A stretch of 64,000 bases of DNA, from the NCBI GenBank assembly GCA_046328475.1, contig JAXLWN010000034.1:1-64000 (forward strand). The letters run 5' to 3'. This document shows positions 18,162 to 28,081 of this stretch, piece after piece. Under the pieces are notes generated by a model. That model saw only the letters and a program-made list of their open reading frames with translations. It searched no databases and was not told where the DNA came from. Made by a program: the position numbers and the translations under genes. Source of the stretch: CADCWN01 sp046328475 (GTDB taxonomy: Bacteria; Chloroflexota; Chloroflexia; Thermomicrobiales; CADCWN01). The first letter of the stretch is position 1. Each line of letters starts with the position of its first letter.

Positions 18162-19062
18162 CTATGTGAGCGGCAGGTCGTAATATTCGTAGACGTTGGT
18201 TTCGTGGAAGCTGCAGGACTGGTAGAGGCCGAGGGCGCGCTCGTTGTCGGTGGCGACATCGAGCGCGAAGTGTCGCTGTCCCTCGGCGAACATCGTCGCG
18301 ACGGTCGCCGCGAGCATCTGCCGCCCGTAGCCGTGTCGGCGGTACTCCGGCAGGATGGCGACGCCACGGATGTAGAGCTGCTCCGCCTCGAAGAGGACGC
18401 CGATTTGCCCCACCAGTTCGTCCTGCACGAAGGCGCGGTAGTAGCGCCTGCCCGGATCGTCGAAACGATTGGCCTACGCCGCACCAGCGCCTTGCTGTTC
18501 TCGCCCGGTTCGGCGAAGCAGCGCGCCTGTACGTCGGCCAGTTGGGGATTTCGTCGCCGGCGTTCGGCGCGGCGCAGGTGCAACGCGCTCGCGGGCGCGA
18601 CTGGCGGGGCCGGCGTCGAGTTCCAGGTGATACTCGGCGAACGAGAAGCGACTGCCGATCACGTCGCGAAGGCGCGACTGCTGGCCGAGGGCGCGCTCAT
18701 CGACGAGGAGCATCACCTCGCGTGCCGCGACGACGACACTTCCTCCAGCGCCGCCGCGATCAGGGCGCGGGCGATGCCCTCGGCGGCGATGGTCGGGGCG
18801 CAACGGCGCCGGTCAGTTCGAGCTGTCCCCATCGCCGTCGATGGCAGCCGATCAGCGCGTCGTCGTCGTAGGCGCAGAAGTCGCTGACCACTTCGGGCGA
18901 GCGCATCTGCATCAGGTCCCAGTTCAGCTTGAGATTTGTGGCGTCGGCCTGGTTGCAAAGGTCTTCCAGCGCACGAATTGCCGCGAGATCATCCGCCGAC
19001 AGGGTATTTCGTGCCACGATGTGTCCCGACCAGTGAGCCAAAGGTAACCTCCAATGCTTCAT
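18162..19062 (-). CDS. Tandem-GNAT acetyltransferase, frameshifted
   Basis: About 300 residues in several frames. The start (ATG at 19062) reads MKHWRLPLAHWSGHIVARN and continues to TGAVAPDHRRRGIARALIAAAL (first GNAT, CoA loop RRRGIA). A second GNAT domain follows: RGVAILPEYRRHGYGRQML, DVATDNERALGLYQSCSF, ending in EYYDLPLT. Two GNAT domains in one chain are seen in mycothiol-synthase-like and related acetyltransferases; only the second has to be active in many of them. Several 1-2 nt shifts (18.45-18.85 kb) break it. It lies upstream of the T-box, on the same strand. Confidence 0.7.
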
Positions 19063-19082
19063 CAGAAGAACGGGCAGGGCGA

Positions 19083-20371
19083 TCAGGCCGTTGCGCGCCG
19101 CTCCATCGCCGCCGGTTGCTCGCGCAGGCCGCGCACGGGGAGAGCAAGAGGCCGAGCGGCGCGCAGAGCATGCCGATGGCCGCGACGATCAGCGTCGGGC
19201 GCAGGCCGAGCCATTGGCCGAGCGCGCCGCCAGCCAGGTTTCCTCGCCGCCATCGCGCCCCAGATGAAGACGCGCGCGGTGGCGTTCACCGCCCGGCCTT
19301 GCAGGCGGCGGCGGCACGGTTTGCATGATGGTGTAGAAGCGACGGTGTAGATCGGCTCGCGCAAAGCCGGTCAGGCCACGCCAACCGACGAAGAGCGCCG
19401 CGCTCACAACCAGCGAACTGCCCGCGAGCGGCAGCAGGGTCGCCGCGAGGCCAGCGGCGATCAGCGCCGCCACCAGCGTCGGCCGAGGCCGAGGGTGCGC
19501 ACGACGCGGCCGGAGGCGAGCGCGCCGATGAGCGCGAGCGGCCCGCCGATCGCCAGGCGATGCCGCCGAGCAGGCCGGGCGAGATGCCGAGTTCGCGCGT
19601 GGCGTAGAGGACGTAGACCGCCAGCACCATGCTATCGAAGAAGGTGCAGAGGGCGTCGCTGAAGATCACCGGCTGGAGGATGCGGCAAGCTCGAAGACCT
19701 GGCGCATCCCCTCGCCGATCTCGGTCCAGATGCTGCGGCGGGCGGCGGGCGCTTCTACCGGCGGTTCGGCGGCGCGGATGCTGAAGATCGCCAGGAAGGA
19801 GGCGAACGGCGCGAGCGCGCTGAGCGACAGCGGACGGCGCGGTCAGAGCCGCACCAGCGCGCCGCCGATGCTCGGCGCGCCGATCTGCGCCAGGGCCTGC
19901 CGAACCGGAGCCGACCGTTCGCCTCGGCCCGCAATTCGCTCGGCACCAGCGCCCTGGAGGTAGGGCTGATAGGCGACCATGAAGAAGCATGCCCGCGCAG
20001 CCGGTGATGAACGCGACGATGTAGAGCTGCGCGATGTGCAAGAGGCCGAAGAGGGCCGCGAGCGGATCGTGCCGAGCGCCATCGCGCGCACCAGATTTGC
20101 CACCAGCAGGATCGGTCGCCGCCGCAGCCGGTCGGACCTCAGGCCCCCGCGAAGAGGCTGACCACCAGCGACGGCGCGGACCCCATCGCCCCGAGGATGC
20201 CCATTTCGAGCGGCGTGGCGTTTAGTGATACGGCAGCCGTCAGCGGCAGCGCCAGCGCGGTGAGGTGCAGCCGAAGAAGGCGACCGACTCGCCGCCCCAG
20301 AGTTTGAGGAAATCGATGCCGCCACAGTCCCGTCAGCCTTGCCGCCAGCGCCACGCCACGCTCTTCGCCAT
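19083..20371 (-). CDS. MFS exporter, many frameshifts
   Basis: A 12-helix major facilitator of about 429 residues in pieces: GGESVAFFG, ALALPLTAAVSLNATPLEMG, GSAPSLVVSLFAG, LRRRPILLVANLVRAMALG (the A-like loop after helix 2), FMVAYQPYLQ, AQIGAPSIGGALV, FYTIMQTV, ATARVFIWGAMAA, MLCAPLGLLLSPVRGLREQ. The pattern matches EntS-like multidrug or siderophore exporters. ATG at 20371 has GGGAGGTG directly upstream; MAKSVAWRW follows. At least eight indels are needed. It shares the strand and a short spacer with the GNAT gene, so the two may be cotranscribed. The substrate is unknown. Confidence 0.72.
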
Positions 20372-20558
20372 CACCTCCCAGCAGGGGAGTGCCTGTGCGC
20401 CTCATGGGGCATTGTGCCATCACCGTGGCGGGCGCGTCACTGCCATTTGGGACAGTCTGGCGGCGGAGAGGAAGAAGGTGCCGCAGTTGCAATGGGGCGG
20501 CGCGGCCATGGTATTGCAGCGCCGCCCCACCGACAAGATTGGACACGAGATGGTGCGA

Positions 20559-21155
20559 CTAGTGCGCGTCAAACACGTCGCTCACCGACACCGCGAAGGT
20601 GGGGATCAATGCCGAAGTCGCGCGCCGGCCACGATGAAAGACGCCGTGCTCGGCATAGGCTCCATCGCGCAGCGCCAGAACGGTGATCGTCTCATCGAGC
20701 GGATTGACAATCCAGTACTCGGGGATCCCCGCACTGGCATACTCGCGACGCTTCACGACCAAATCGCGGGCGGGATCGTCCTCGCTGACCACTTCCAGCA
20801 CCAGATCGGCACCGTGCCAGTAGCGGTCCTGGTTGCGCGGATCCTCTGCATCGAGCAAGAGCAACAGGTCGGGTTCGCGATAGGTGGTGTCGTTGAGGTA
20901 GAGCCGGAGCGCGGCGAAGATGACCTTGCCTGGCGGCTCGATCTCCGCCATGAAAGCGAGGAGAAAGAAGCGAATGATGATCTGGTGCCTGATGGTAGGC
21001 ATCGGCAGCACCTCGATGTAGCCATCGGTGAACTCGATCAGCCGATTGGTGTGGTCGGTGAGCCACAGATACTCCTCAGCACCCCACTCGCCCTGCCGAG
21101 GGAGCTGATCGCGGAAGAGTTCATCAAGCATTTGCTGTCGCGTCGCGGTTTGCAT
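20559..21155 (-). CDS. Uma2 family (PD-(D/E)XK fold) protein, copy 1
   Basis: About 198 residues. The Uma2 core is visible: RLIEFTDGYIEVLPMPTIRH, REPDLLLLL (the Asp of the PD motif), DLVLEVVSEDDPARDL (Glu of the ExK part), KRREYASAGIPEYWIVNP. The fold is that of restriction-type nucleases, but the cellular role of Uma2 proteins is unknown; they are very abundant in Cyanobacteria and Chloroflexota. ATG at 21155 follows AGGAGCAGGT; an upstream in-frame codon lies in the neighbour's end. It overlaps the last 32 bases of the sugar dehydrogenase gene. Two more Uma2 genes occur in the window. Confidence 0.85.
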   Translation of the reverse strand: MQTATRQQMLDELFRDQLPRQGEWGAEEYLWLTDHTNRLIEFTDGYIEVLPMPTIRHQIIIRFFLLAFMAEIEPPGKVIFAALRLYLNDTTYREPDLLLLLDAEDPRNQDRYWHGADLVLEVVSEDDPARDLVVKRREYASAGIPEYWIVNPLDETITVLALRDGAYAEHGVFHRGRRATSALIPTFAVSVSDVFDAH

Positions 21156-22637
21156 ACCTGCTCCTGCCGCTCGCCGTGCGCCGCCGTTCGGCAAGTATAG
21201 CAGCCGGGGGCATCGCCACCGGCACGCCGTCGGCCTGGGCTGCGCGCCCCGGCTGGCCCGCGTAGACGAGCTTGTTGACCAGCCCGGTCCAGATATCGAC
21301 GTAGTAGAGGTTGCCGTCGGGGCCGACCTGGAGGTCCACCGGCGTGCCGGCCTGGTCCAGCACCAGTTCGAGGCGCGAGGGGTCGGGTTGCCCGGCCGGG
21401 CCGGTCTTCATCGCCCAGGATGCAGCCACGGGCGTAGTCGGTGAAGAAGAGCGCGCCCTTATAGGAGTCGGGATAGGCGGTGCCGTTGTAGAAGCCGAGC
21501 GCGGTGATCGAGGAGTTCGGCGACCGGTCGCTGCTGGCGTTGCAGTTCTCGTTCGGCACCACCGCCGTGCCGTGCTTGTACTGGTAGTAGGCCTGCGTCA
21601 CCTTGCTGGGGGTGTTGTAGAGCGCGGCGCAGCGGGGCGTGCCGAGCGGCTGGAAACCGCCCTCGGGCACCGGTCCTCGTAGCAGGGCCAGCCAAAGTTG
21701 AGCATCCCGCTGGCGGTCATGTCGGGCACGAGGTCGATCTCCTCCCAGGTGCCATTGCCCACGTCGCCGATCCAGAGTCTCGTTCGTGCCGGGGCGCGTG
21801 GCGATGCGGAAGGGGTTGCGGAAGCCGTAGGCGATCACGCGGCGGTCGCCAGGATTCGCCGGATCGACGCGCAGCACGGTGCCGCTGTAGCCGCGCGCCG
21901 TGTCGGGCGTCTGCCAGGCCTGGGCGCGCAGCGCGCCGCCCGCGTCGGCGGGATCGCCGCAGGCGTTGTCGAACTGGCCGTGGTCGATCGTCTCCTGATT
22001 CGCGCCCTCGCCGCCGCTGACGTAGAGCGCGCCATCGGGGCCGAAGACGAGACCGCCCAGCGAGTGCGTGCCGAACTGCTGGCACCAGTCCTCCACGAGC
22101 ACCTGCTCGGGACCGGCCGTGCCGTCGCCCTTCAGCGCGAGGCGCGAGAGGCGGCCGGAGACGAGGCAGCCCTTCTCGTTGTCGGTGCAATTGTCTTTCC
22201 AGACCGGCGCGGTCCCGCCGATCGGCGCGTCGTAGGCGTAGGCGACGTAGAGGTTGGGCACGGCGGGGAATTGCGGGTCGAGTACGAAGCCGAGCAGCCC
22301 CCGGTCGTAGAAGGCGTTCACGTTGGTCAGCAGGTCGGCCACGATGGTCGGCTCGGTATCGGCCAGGCCGGGGTAGGACTTGATCACGCCGGTCTTTTCG
22401 GCCACGAAAACGCGCCCGTCGGGGGCGAAGCGCACCGCCGTCGGCTTGTTCAGCCGCGTGATCACCGGCGTGGCCCGGAACGCGGTTCGCGCGGCCTTCG
22501 CCGTCGGCGTCGCCGGCGACCCGGCCGAGCCGGCCGGCGGCGCAGCCGCCGAGGGCGAGGAGGAGGGCGAGGGTGAGGAGGCGATAGGCGATAGGCGATG
22601 GGCGATAGTGGTTAGGTGTGTGAGGAGTTTGGGACAT
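21124..22637 (-). CDS. PQQ-dependent sugar dehydrogenase lipoprotein, frameshifted
   Basis: A six-bladed glucose/sorbosone dehydrogenase-type propeller. Motifs: ITRLNKPTAVRFAPDGRVFV, LLGFVLDPQFPAVPNLYV, FGTHSLGGLVFGPDGALYVS (the catalytic His region), YGFRNPFRIATRPGT, NFGWPCYEG in a shifted frame, VDLQVGPDGNLYYVDI. An N-terminal lipobox (LLALGGC) makes it a lipoprotein. Family members oxidise aldose sugars with PQQ; no PQQ genes are in view. ATG at 22637 follows GGAGGTACC. Frame breaks near 22530, 21780, 21670 and 21420 are joined by perfect homology. The signal peptide start (YRPSPIAYR) is read from a GGCGATA heptamer tract. Confidence 0.8.
22579..22610. repeat. GGCGATA heptamer tract inside a signal peptide
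   Basis: Four 7-nt units, GGCGATA or GGCGATG, within the coding start of the sugar dehydrogenase. Confidence 0.75.
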
Positions 22638-22853
22638 GGTACCTCCGTACCGCTGCCTGCGTGGTCCGCGTGGAGCGCCGTCCGTCGGCGTGCCACTCGG
22701 GATCGAGCACCACGATAGCGAGATACGGTGGGGGATGGTCGCGGGATGGTTGAGGAAGGGTTGAGGGGCCGATTCGGGCGGGTAGATGCAAGCGACCCGG
22801 CAGCGATGCGGCTGCCGGGTCGCGGTGGGATCGCCGGCTGGCGCGAGGGGCGG

Positions 22854-23180
22854 TCACTTCCTGGTCAATTCGTCCTGCCCGACGCGCAGTTCGACGCGAT
22901 CGCCGTTGGCGGCGGCCACCTGGTCGCCGGTGGCGTAGCGGTTGGCGGAGAAGAAGCCGGTGGCAATCTCCACGAAGCCGCTGGCGGCGAGGCGACTGCG
23001 CAGCGCCTCCGGCACATCGTGGAGCACCGAATCGCCGGAGACGGCGGCCTCGCTGAGGTCTTCGCCGCCGAGATAGACTTGCTTGACGGTGCCTACCTTG
23101 TCGTTGTTGCGGTCGAAGACCGTCGCGCCCTCCTGGATTTGCGCCAGACCATCCGAACGTCCGATCGGCATCACATCCAT
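22854..23180 (-). CDS. DUF2171/PRC-barrel-like small protein
   Basis: A 108-residue soluble protein with the pattern IQEGATVFDRNNDKVGTVKQVYLGGEDL, a PRC-barrel-type beta fold, followed by FVEIATGFFSANRYATGDQV. Stand-alone proteins of this kind are frequent in Deinococcus-Thermus and Chloroflexota and often stress-linked, but their biochemistry is unknown. ATG at 23180 has AAGGAGGG upstream, which decides between it and the much longer frame. Single-gene unit. Confidence 0.75.
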   Translation of the reverse strand: MDVMPIGRSDGLAQIQEGATVFDRNNDKVGTVKQVYLGGEDLSEAAVSGDSVLHDVPEALRSRLAASGFVEIATGFFSANRYATGDQVAAANGDRVELRVGQDELTRK

Positions 23181-23252
23181 CGTTCGCCCTCCTTGCCTGG
23201 AGACTTGCCTCCAACACGGTTGGGAATGCAAATGGCGTGCCAGACGGCCGTG

Positions 23253-23410
23253 GCCGTGAGGGTGTGAGGGTGTGAGGGTGTGGGGGGCGGAGGACGAGTC
23301 AGTGTATTCGTGCGTTCGTGCGTCTGTGCGTTGGTGGGGGGACCTCACCCCCGGCCCCCTCTCCATGAGGAGGGGGAGGACTCGCCACTCTCACGCCCTC
23401 ACGCCCCACA
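23253..23410. repeat. GAGGGTGT tract and inverted partner, with C-rich element
   Basis: Three copies of GAGGGTGT (23256-23282), a GTGCGTTC-type tract (23296-23336), CCTCACCCCC and CCCCCTCTCC (23342-23365), then CTCACGCCCTCACGCCCC (23391-23408), which pairs with the first tract. The whole could fold into a long hairpin between two divergent genes. Confidence 0.7.
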
Positions 23411-23501
23411 TCCCCACCGACTCCCTGTTCGGGCATGGATGCGCGGCACCGCGCATTGCGCCGGGCGGGTGCCCTGCGCACCAGCAGAAGGGAGGCCGAC
23501 C

Positions 23502-23789
23502 ATGTTCGCCCGCGTCACTCCGGGCCGCACCGATGTCGCCACCATCGGGCAATTGCGGCAGCTCACCCAGGATCGGCTGATCCCGGCGTTCCAGCAGATG
23601 CCGGGGCTGGTCCACTACCTGGCCCTGTTCGATGATCAGACCGGTCAGACACTCAGCATCACGGTCTGGGAGACAAAGGAGCAGGCGACCGCGCCCCCGG
23701 CCCGCCTCGGCGACGTGCGCGAGGCCTACGAGGCCCTCGGCCTTGAATTTGGCCCGACGCAGACGTTCGAGGTGGCGGCGCAGGCGTAG
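23502..23789 (+). CDS. Dimeric alpha-beta barrel (ABM-like) protein
   Basis: A 95-residue protein of the ferredoxin-like alpha-beta barrel type: MFARVTPGRTD (strand), LIPAFQQMPGLVHYLALFDD, QTLSITVWETKEQATA. Such proteins are small monooxygenases, or stress-responsive proteins without known substrate; catalytic residues vary, so the function is open. ATG at 23502 is preceded by GGGAGG. The gene ends in a heptamer-repeat hairpin and is convergent with the antiporter. Confidence 0.75.
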   Translation: MFARVTPGRTDVATIGQLRQLTQDRLIPAFQQMPGLVHYLALFDDQTGQTLSITVWETKEQATAPPARLGDVREAYEALGLEFGPTQTFEVAAQA

Positions 23790-23901
23790 ACGTGAGTCGT
23801 GAGTCGTGAGTCGTGAGAGGGCCACTTGGAGCTAGTGCCTTCAGGTGGGGCAATCAGCCAGACGCGAGATTCTCACGACTCACGCCTCACGACTCGTCAC
23901 G
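23789..23901. repeat. GAGTCGT heptamer tract with inverted partner
   Basis: Left tract of GTGAGTC units (23790-23818) and right tract of CTCACGA units (23871-23899), lying exactly between two convergent genes. Long stem expected; a two-way terminator is likely. Confidence 0.85.
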
Positions 23902-25498
23902 CAAGCCGCAGCTCTTCCAGGTCGAGCTCGTGCTCGATGGCGCGGAGGGCTTCGTCGCCGATGGTGCCTTCGTCGCGCAGGCCGATGATCACGCGGCGCT
24001 CGGTGGCGATCAAGTCGCGGCGCAGGCGCTTCTCGACCAGGACGTGACCGTTGTCGTGCCCATCCTCGTGCGGGCCGAGCGCTTCGATCGCGAGGCCGAG
24101 CTCGTCGGCGAGATGGCGGGCGCGATCGGTGTAGTGGTCGCGGAGGCGTTCGATCGCCTCCTCGGTCGCCCATTCCTCGTTCACTAGCTCTTCAAGCCGG
24201 TGCAGGACGGCCTTCGCCGCGTGCAAGCGCGCCTTGTGTTCCTCCTGCTCGGCCCCGCCGTCATCGGTCACGCCGAGGCGGCGGACCAACCAGGGGAGCG
24301 TCAGGCCCTGGCCGACGAGCGTCGCCAGGATGACGCTGAAGGTCAGAAAGATCAGCAGGTCGCGCTCGGGGAAGGGGTCGCCGCCATTGATCTCCAGCGG
24401 CAGCGCGAGCGCGGTGGCGAGCGAGACGATGCCGCGCAGGCCGGTGTAGGCGACGATGGTGACATTGCTCGGGCTCGGATAGGGCATGGCGTCGCGGCTA
24501 CGCCAGGCGAGGACATAGGGCAGATACATCGCCGGGAAGACCCAGGCGATGCGAATCAGGATGACGGTGAGGCTGACCGCGACGGCGTAGCCGAGCAATT
24601 CGATGACCGATCGCCCGGCGAGTCCCGCCACGATGGTCGGCAGTTGCAGGCCGATCAGGATGAAGATCAGGCCGTTGAGGATGAAGATCACCGTCTCCCA
24701 GACGGCCAGTGCGCGCACGCGCGTGTCGGACTGCATCAGCCGCGAGGCGCGGCGGCTGACGAAGAGCCCCGCCGCCACCACCGCCAGCACGCCCGACCAG
24801 TGGACCTCCTCCGCCAGCAGATAGGCCCCGATCGGCGCGATGAACGAGACGGCGATCTCGACCGACGCATCGTCGACCAACTTCTCGACCAGGACGACGG
24901 CGAAGCCGACCGCCAGTCCGATGGCCACGCCGCCGACCGCGACCATGCCGAGTTGCAGCGTCGCCTCGCCGAGCGAGAAGGCCCCGGTAACGACCGCTGC
25001 CACGGCGAAGCGGTAGGCGACGAGCGCGGTCGCGTCGTTGATCAGGCTCTCGCCTTCCAGCACGGTCACGATCCGGCGTGGCACGCCGAGGCGCTGGATG
25101 ATCGCCGTGGCCGCCGCCGCGTCGGGCGGGGAGACGATCGCGCCGAGGACGAAGGCCGCTGCCCAGGGCAGGCCGGGCACGATCGCGCGGGCCACCACCG
25201 CCACCGCGACGGTCGTCACCAGCACCAACCCGAAGGCGAGCAGGCTGATCGGCCAGAGCTTGGCCTTGAAGTCGCGCCAGGAGGTGAACCAGGCCGCCGC
25301 GTAGAGGATCGGCGGCAGGAAGATCAGGAAGACGAGTTCGGGGGTGAGTTCCACATGGGGCAGCCCCGGCACGAAGCCGAGCGCCAGCCCACCGAGGGTC
25401 AGCAGGATCGGGTAGGGCACGCGCAGCCGCTGCGCCAGCGTCGCCAGCGCCGCCACGGCCAGGAAGAGGATCAGGATCACTTCGACGGTGTGGGTCAT
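23897..25498 (-). CDS. Na+/H+ antiporter, CPA1 (NhaP) family
   Basis: A 533-residue cation/proton antiporter of the inner membrane. The transport core has about 12 helices with the CPA1 signatures SPPDAAAATA (residues 123-132) and GESLINDATALV (149-160), and FLIFLPPILYAAAW (57-70). A C-terminal cytoplasmic helical domain (about 430-533, rich in Glu, Arg and Leu) resembles the regulatory tail of bacterial Na+/H+ exchangers such as YjcE. It should export Na+ (or K+) for H+ and support pH and salt homeostasis. ATG at 25498 has GAGGGAGG upstream. Monocistronic. Confidence 0.92.
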   Translation of the reverse strand: MTHTVEVILILFLAVAALATLAQRLRVPYPILLTLGGLALGFVPGLPHVELTPELVFLIFLPPILYAAAWFTSWRDFKAKLWPISLLAFGLVLVTTVAVAVVARAIVPGLPWAAAFVLGAIVSPPDAAAATAIIQRLGVPRRIVTVLEGESLINDATALVAYRFAVAAVVTGAFSLGEATLQLGMVAVGGVAIGLAVGFAVVLVEKLVDDASVEIAVSFIAPIGAYLLAEEVHWSGVLAVVAAGLFVSRRASRLMQSDTRVRALAVWETVIFILNGLIFILIGLQLPTIVAGLAGRSVIELLGYAVAVSLTVILIRIAWVFPAMYLPYVLAWRSRDAMPYPSPSNVTIVAYTGLRGIVSLATALALPLEINGGDPFPERDLLIFLTFSVILATLVGQGLTLPWLVRRLGVTDDGGAEQEEHKARLHAAKAVLHRLEELVNEEWATEEAIERLRDHYTDRARHLADELGLAIEALGPHEDGHDNGHVLVEKRLRRDLIATERRVIIGLRDEGTIGDEALRAIEHELDLEELRLA

Positions 25499-25741
25499 TG
25501 CCTCCCTCGTTGCGCTGATTCGTTCTCGTCCGGGGAGATTGTTGCCGGATTGAGTACGCATAACAACCTTTGTCGTGCGCGCCCTATTCCCAGGCCAGCA
25601 TGGTAACGGCGCAGGTAGGGCGACCGAATACGGTGCGGGATTATGGCGTGCCGGAGCACGATGATGGATTGTTGTCGCAGCAGCATGTGACGGAGTTGTT
25701 ATACTTGCGGCAAGCGCGAGGTATGGACAGAGGAGGTCGCG

Positions 25742-26341
25742 ATGACCGCAGGCGTCCGGCTTTTCACCGTCGAGGATCTGGAAACGTTCCCCGAGGATGG
25801 CAATCGCTACGAGGTGATCGAGGGGGAGCTGTACATGTCGCATGCGCCACATGCGGAGCACCAGAGCGTTGTGGACCAGACCGGACACGCGATTTTTTCC
25901 TGGCAGGATGACGTTGGATCGGGTTGGCTTGTTGCTGGTGCCGGAGTAGTCTTCTCTCGCAACGATGGGGTGATCCCCGATTTGATGTGGTTCAGCGATG
26001 AACAGCTGCAATTAGCGAAGATCAATCCGGCCACGGGTGAATGGGATGGACACTTCTATGCCGCGCCCGACCTGGTGATCGAGGTGCTGTCGCCGGGCTC
26101 TGCGAACGAATCGCGCGACCGGGAGGTGAAGTTGACGCTCTACTCCCGGCGCGGGGTGCGGGAGTATTGGATCATCGATCGGTTCTCGCGGACTATCGCG
26201 GTCTACCGTCGAACTGCCGAGGCAACGCTGACGCTGGCGGCGACACTGACCGAGCGCGACACGCTCACTTCGCCGCTCTTGCCGGGTTTCTCGGTGGCGG
26301 TGGAGCGACTGTTCCGACTCCCGAAGGCGCTGCTCGGGTAG
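25742..26341 (+). CDS. Uma2 family (PD-(D/E)XK fold) protein, copy 2
   Basis: A 199-residue Uma2 protein. The start MTAGVRLFTVEDLETFPEDGN and YEVIEGELYMS are typical, followed by VIPDLMWFSDEQ, PDLVIEVLSPGSANESRDREVK and GVREYWIIDRFSR, which give the Asp and Glu-x-Lys positions of the nuclease-like fold. ATG at 25742 follows GGAGGTCGC. It is only distantly similar to the other two copies in this window, so these are not recent duplicates. Monocistronic; role unknown. Confidence 0.87.
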   Translation: MTAGVRLFTVEDLETFPEDGNRYEVIEGELYMSHAPHAEHQSVVDQTGHAIFSWQDDVGSGWLVAGAGVVFSRNDGVIPDLMWFSDEQLQLAKINPATGEWDGHFYAAPDLVIEVLSPGSANESRDREVKLTLYSRRGVREYWIIDRFSRTIAVYRRTAEATLTLAATLTERDTLTSPLLPGFSVAVERLFRLPKALLG

Positions 26342-26539
26342 CGTTTCCCGTCCCCAGTTGTTCCCGCTCCTGCGACACCATGGGGTCGTGACTGGAATCG
26401 GGCACAACTTTTGTCCGTGCCCCGCGTAACTTTTCTACCCGTCAGGCCGTTTATGGGGAGAACTTGGGCGATGTTGTCGACGTTATCGCGCCCTCAAGGC
26501 AGGAGGTAGGCATTGCCATGACCGATGGAGAGAGGTATT

Positions 26540-28081
26540 GTGAGCATTCAGCGGGAATCGAAGCACGAGTCATATGATGCCATCGTTATAGGCAGCGGCA
26601 TGGGTGGCCTATCGGTCGCGGGGCTGCTCGCCAAAGCGGGGAAAGCGGTCCTGGTAGTCGAGCGTCACGACCGGCCGGGCGGCTACGCCCACAGTTTCAA
26701 TCGCAAGAAGTACAAATTCGACTCCGCCGTCCACATGATCAGCGGCTGCGAACCGCTCTCGATCGGCTGGGGTGCGCTGATCGACGACCTGCTCGACCTG
26801 CTCGGCGTGCGCGAACGCGTCAATTTCCTGCGGGTCGATCCCTTTTACGGCGCGTTCTACCCCGACCTGCATTTCGAAGGGCCAACCGGGGTGATGGAGT
26901 TCATCGAGGCCCACGCGCGCCTCTTCCCGCAGGAAGCCCGCGCGCTGAAGCAGTTCATGCGCCTCTGCACGAAGATCAACCTCGAAATCTTCCTCTTCGA
27001 GCCGGATGCAACCTCCTACGAGACGCTGCGCGAACCGGAGAAGTATCCGCTCCACGCGCAGTTTCGCGACACCACGCTGGCCGAGGTGCTGGATGCTTAC
27101 TTCACCGATCCGCAGCTGAAGGCGCTTCTCTCCACGCTCTGGAGCTACCAGGGGCTGCCGCCGTCGCAGCTCTCCATCCTCAAGTTCTCGCCGATGCTGA
27201 TCTCCTACCTCTCCACGGGGGCGTTCTACCCGGAGGGGGGCATGCAGGCGATGGTGAATGCGCTGGTGGAGGGGATCGAGCGCCACGGCGGTGAGGTGCT
27301 GCTGCGGTCGAGTGTGCGCCGGGTGATGGTGCAGGATGGTCGCGCGACCGGGATCATCCTGGAGACCGGCCAGCGCATCCAGACGCCGATCGTCGTCTCC
27401 AACGCCGATGCGCGGCAGACGTTCGAGGAGTTGGTCGGCCCCGAGGATCTGCCGAGCAGCTTCCTCTGCGACTTGCGCGCGATGCGCCCCTCGCTCTCGG
27501 CGACGATGCTCTACATGGCGACCGACCTCGATCTCCACCAGATTCCGGGGTTGGCGCACGAGACCTTCGTCTTCGAGAGCTGGGATCACGACGCGATTTA
27601 CCGGGGGCTGCTGGCGGGTCAGCCCGATGTCTTCCTGTTGAGCATGCCGACGCTGCTCGATGCGTCGGTCGCGCCGCCCGGCGAGCACCTGGTGACGGCG
27701 ATGACGCTGATCCCGTTCGACCACTCCCGGTCGTGGCGCGAGGATAAGCCGGAGATGATGGAGCGGCTGCTGGCTCGTGCCGAGCGCGTGCTGCCAGGAT
27801 TGCGCGGCCACATCACCTTCATGGAAGGGGCATCGCCCCGCACGATGGAACGCTTCACGCTCAACCACCTGGGCGCGATCTACGGCTGGGAGCAGTCGCC
27901 GAAGCAGGCGGGAGCCAATCGCCTCTCGCGCGTCACGTCGATCGACGGTCTCTACCTCTCCGGCCACTGGACGCAGCCGGGCGGCGGGGCGGTGACGGCG
28001 GCGGGTTCGGGCGCGCAAACGGCGCAACTCCTCCTCGGCTACCCGACGGTGCGCGCGATGTTCGGCGCGCTCGGGGGGTGA
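26540..28081 (+). CDS. Phytoene-desaturase/CrtISO-like FAD oxidoreductase
   Basis: A FAD-dependent enzyme of about 513 residues in the phytoene desaturase superfamily. The dinucleotide-binding motif GSGMGGLSVAG is at residues 18-28, followed by ERHDRPGGYAHSF; the C-terminal FAD motif is DGLYLSGHWTQPGGGAVTAAGSG. The SAVHMISGCEP region and overall length resemble carotene isomerase and retinol-saturase-like members more than CrtI. No other carotenoid genes are nearby, so the substrate is uncertain. Start: GTG at 26540 has GAGAGG close by; ATG at 26525 is the alternative but lies too far from the AGGAGG at 26501. It ends in a heptamer-type hairpin facing the VOC gene. Confidence 0.85.
   Translation: MSIQRESKHESYDAIVIGSGMGGLSVAGLLAKAGKAVLVVERHDRPGGYAHSFNRKKYKFDSAVHMISGCEPLSIGWGALIDDLLDLLGVRERVNFLRVDPFYGAFYPDLHFEGPTGVMEFIEAHARLFPQEARALKQFMRLCTKINLEIFLFEPDATSYETLREPEKYPLHAQFRDTTLAEVLDAYFTDPQLKALLSTLWSYQGLPPSQLSILKFSPMLISYLSTGAFYPEGGMQAMVNALVEGIERHGGEVLLRSSVRRVMVQDGRATGIILETGQRIQTPIVVSNADARQTFEELVGPEDLPSSFLCDLRAMRPSLSATMLYMATDLDLHQIPGLAHETFVFESWDHDAIYRGLLAGQPDVFLLSMPTLLDASVAPPGEHLVTAMTLIPFDHSRSWREDKPEMMERLLARAERVLPGLRGHITFMEGASPRTMERFTLNHLGAIYGWEQSPKQAGANRLSRVTSIDGLYLSGHWTQPGGGAVTAAGSGAQTAQLLLGYPTVRAMFGALGG

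Noticed and set aside
17858..18583. A 241-residue minus-strand open frame
   Set aside because: It lies across the T-box leader and the GNAT gene's end; its product has no protein-like pattern.
24200..25606. A 468-residue frame opposite the antiporter gene
   Set aside because: It is full of Asp, Gln and Arg with no domain, and mirrors the antiporter's codon pattern; a shadow of the real gene.
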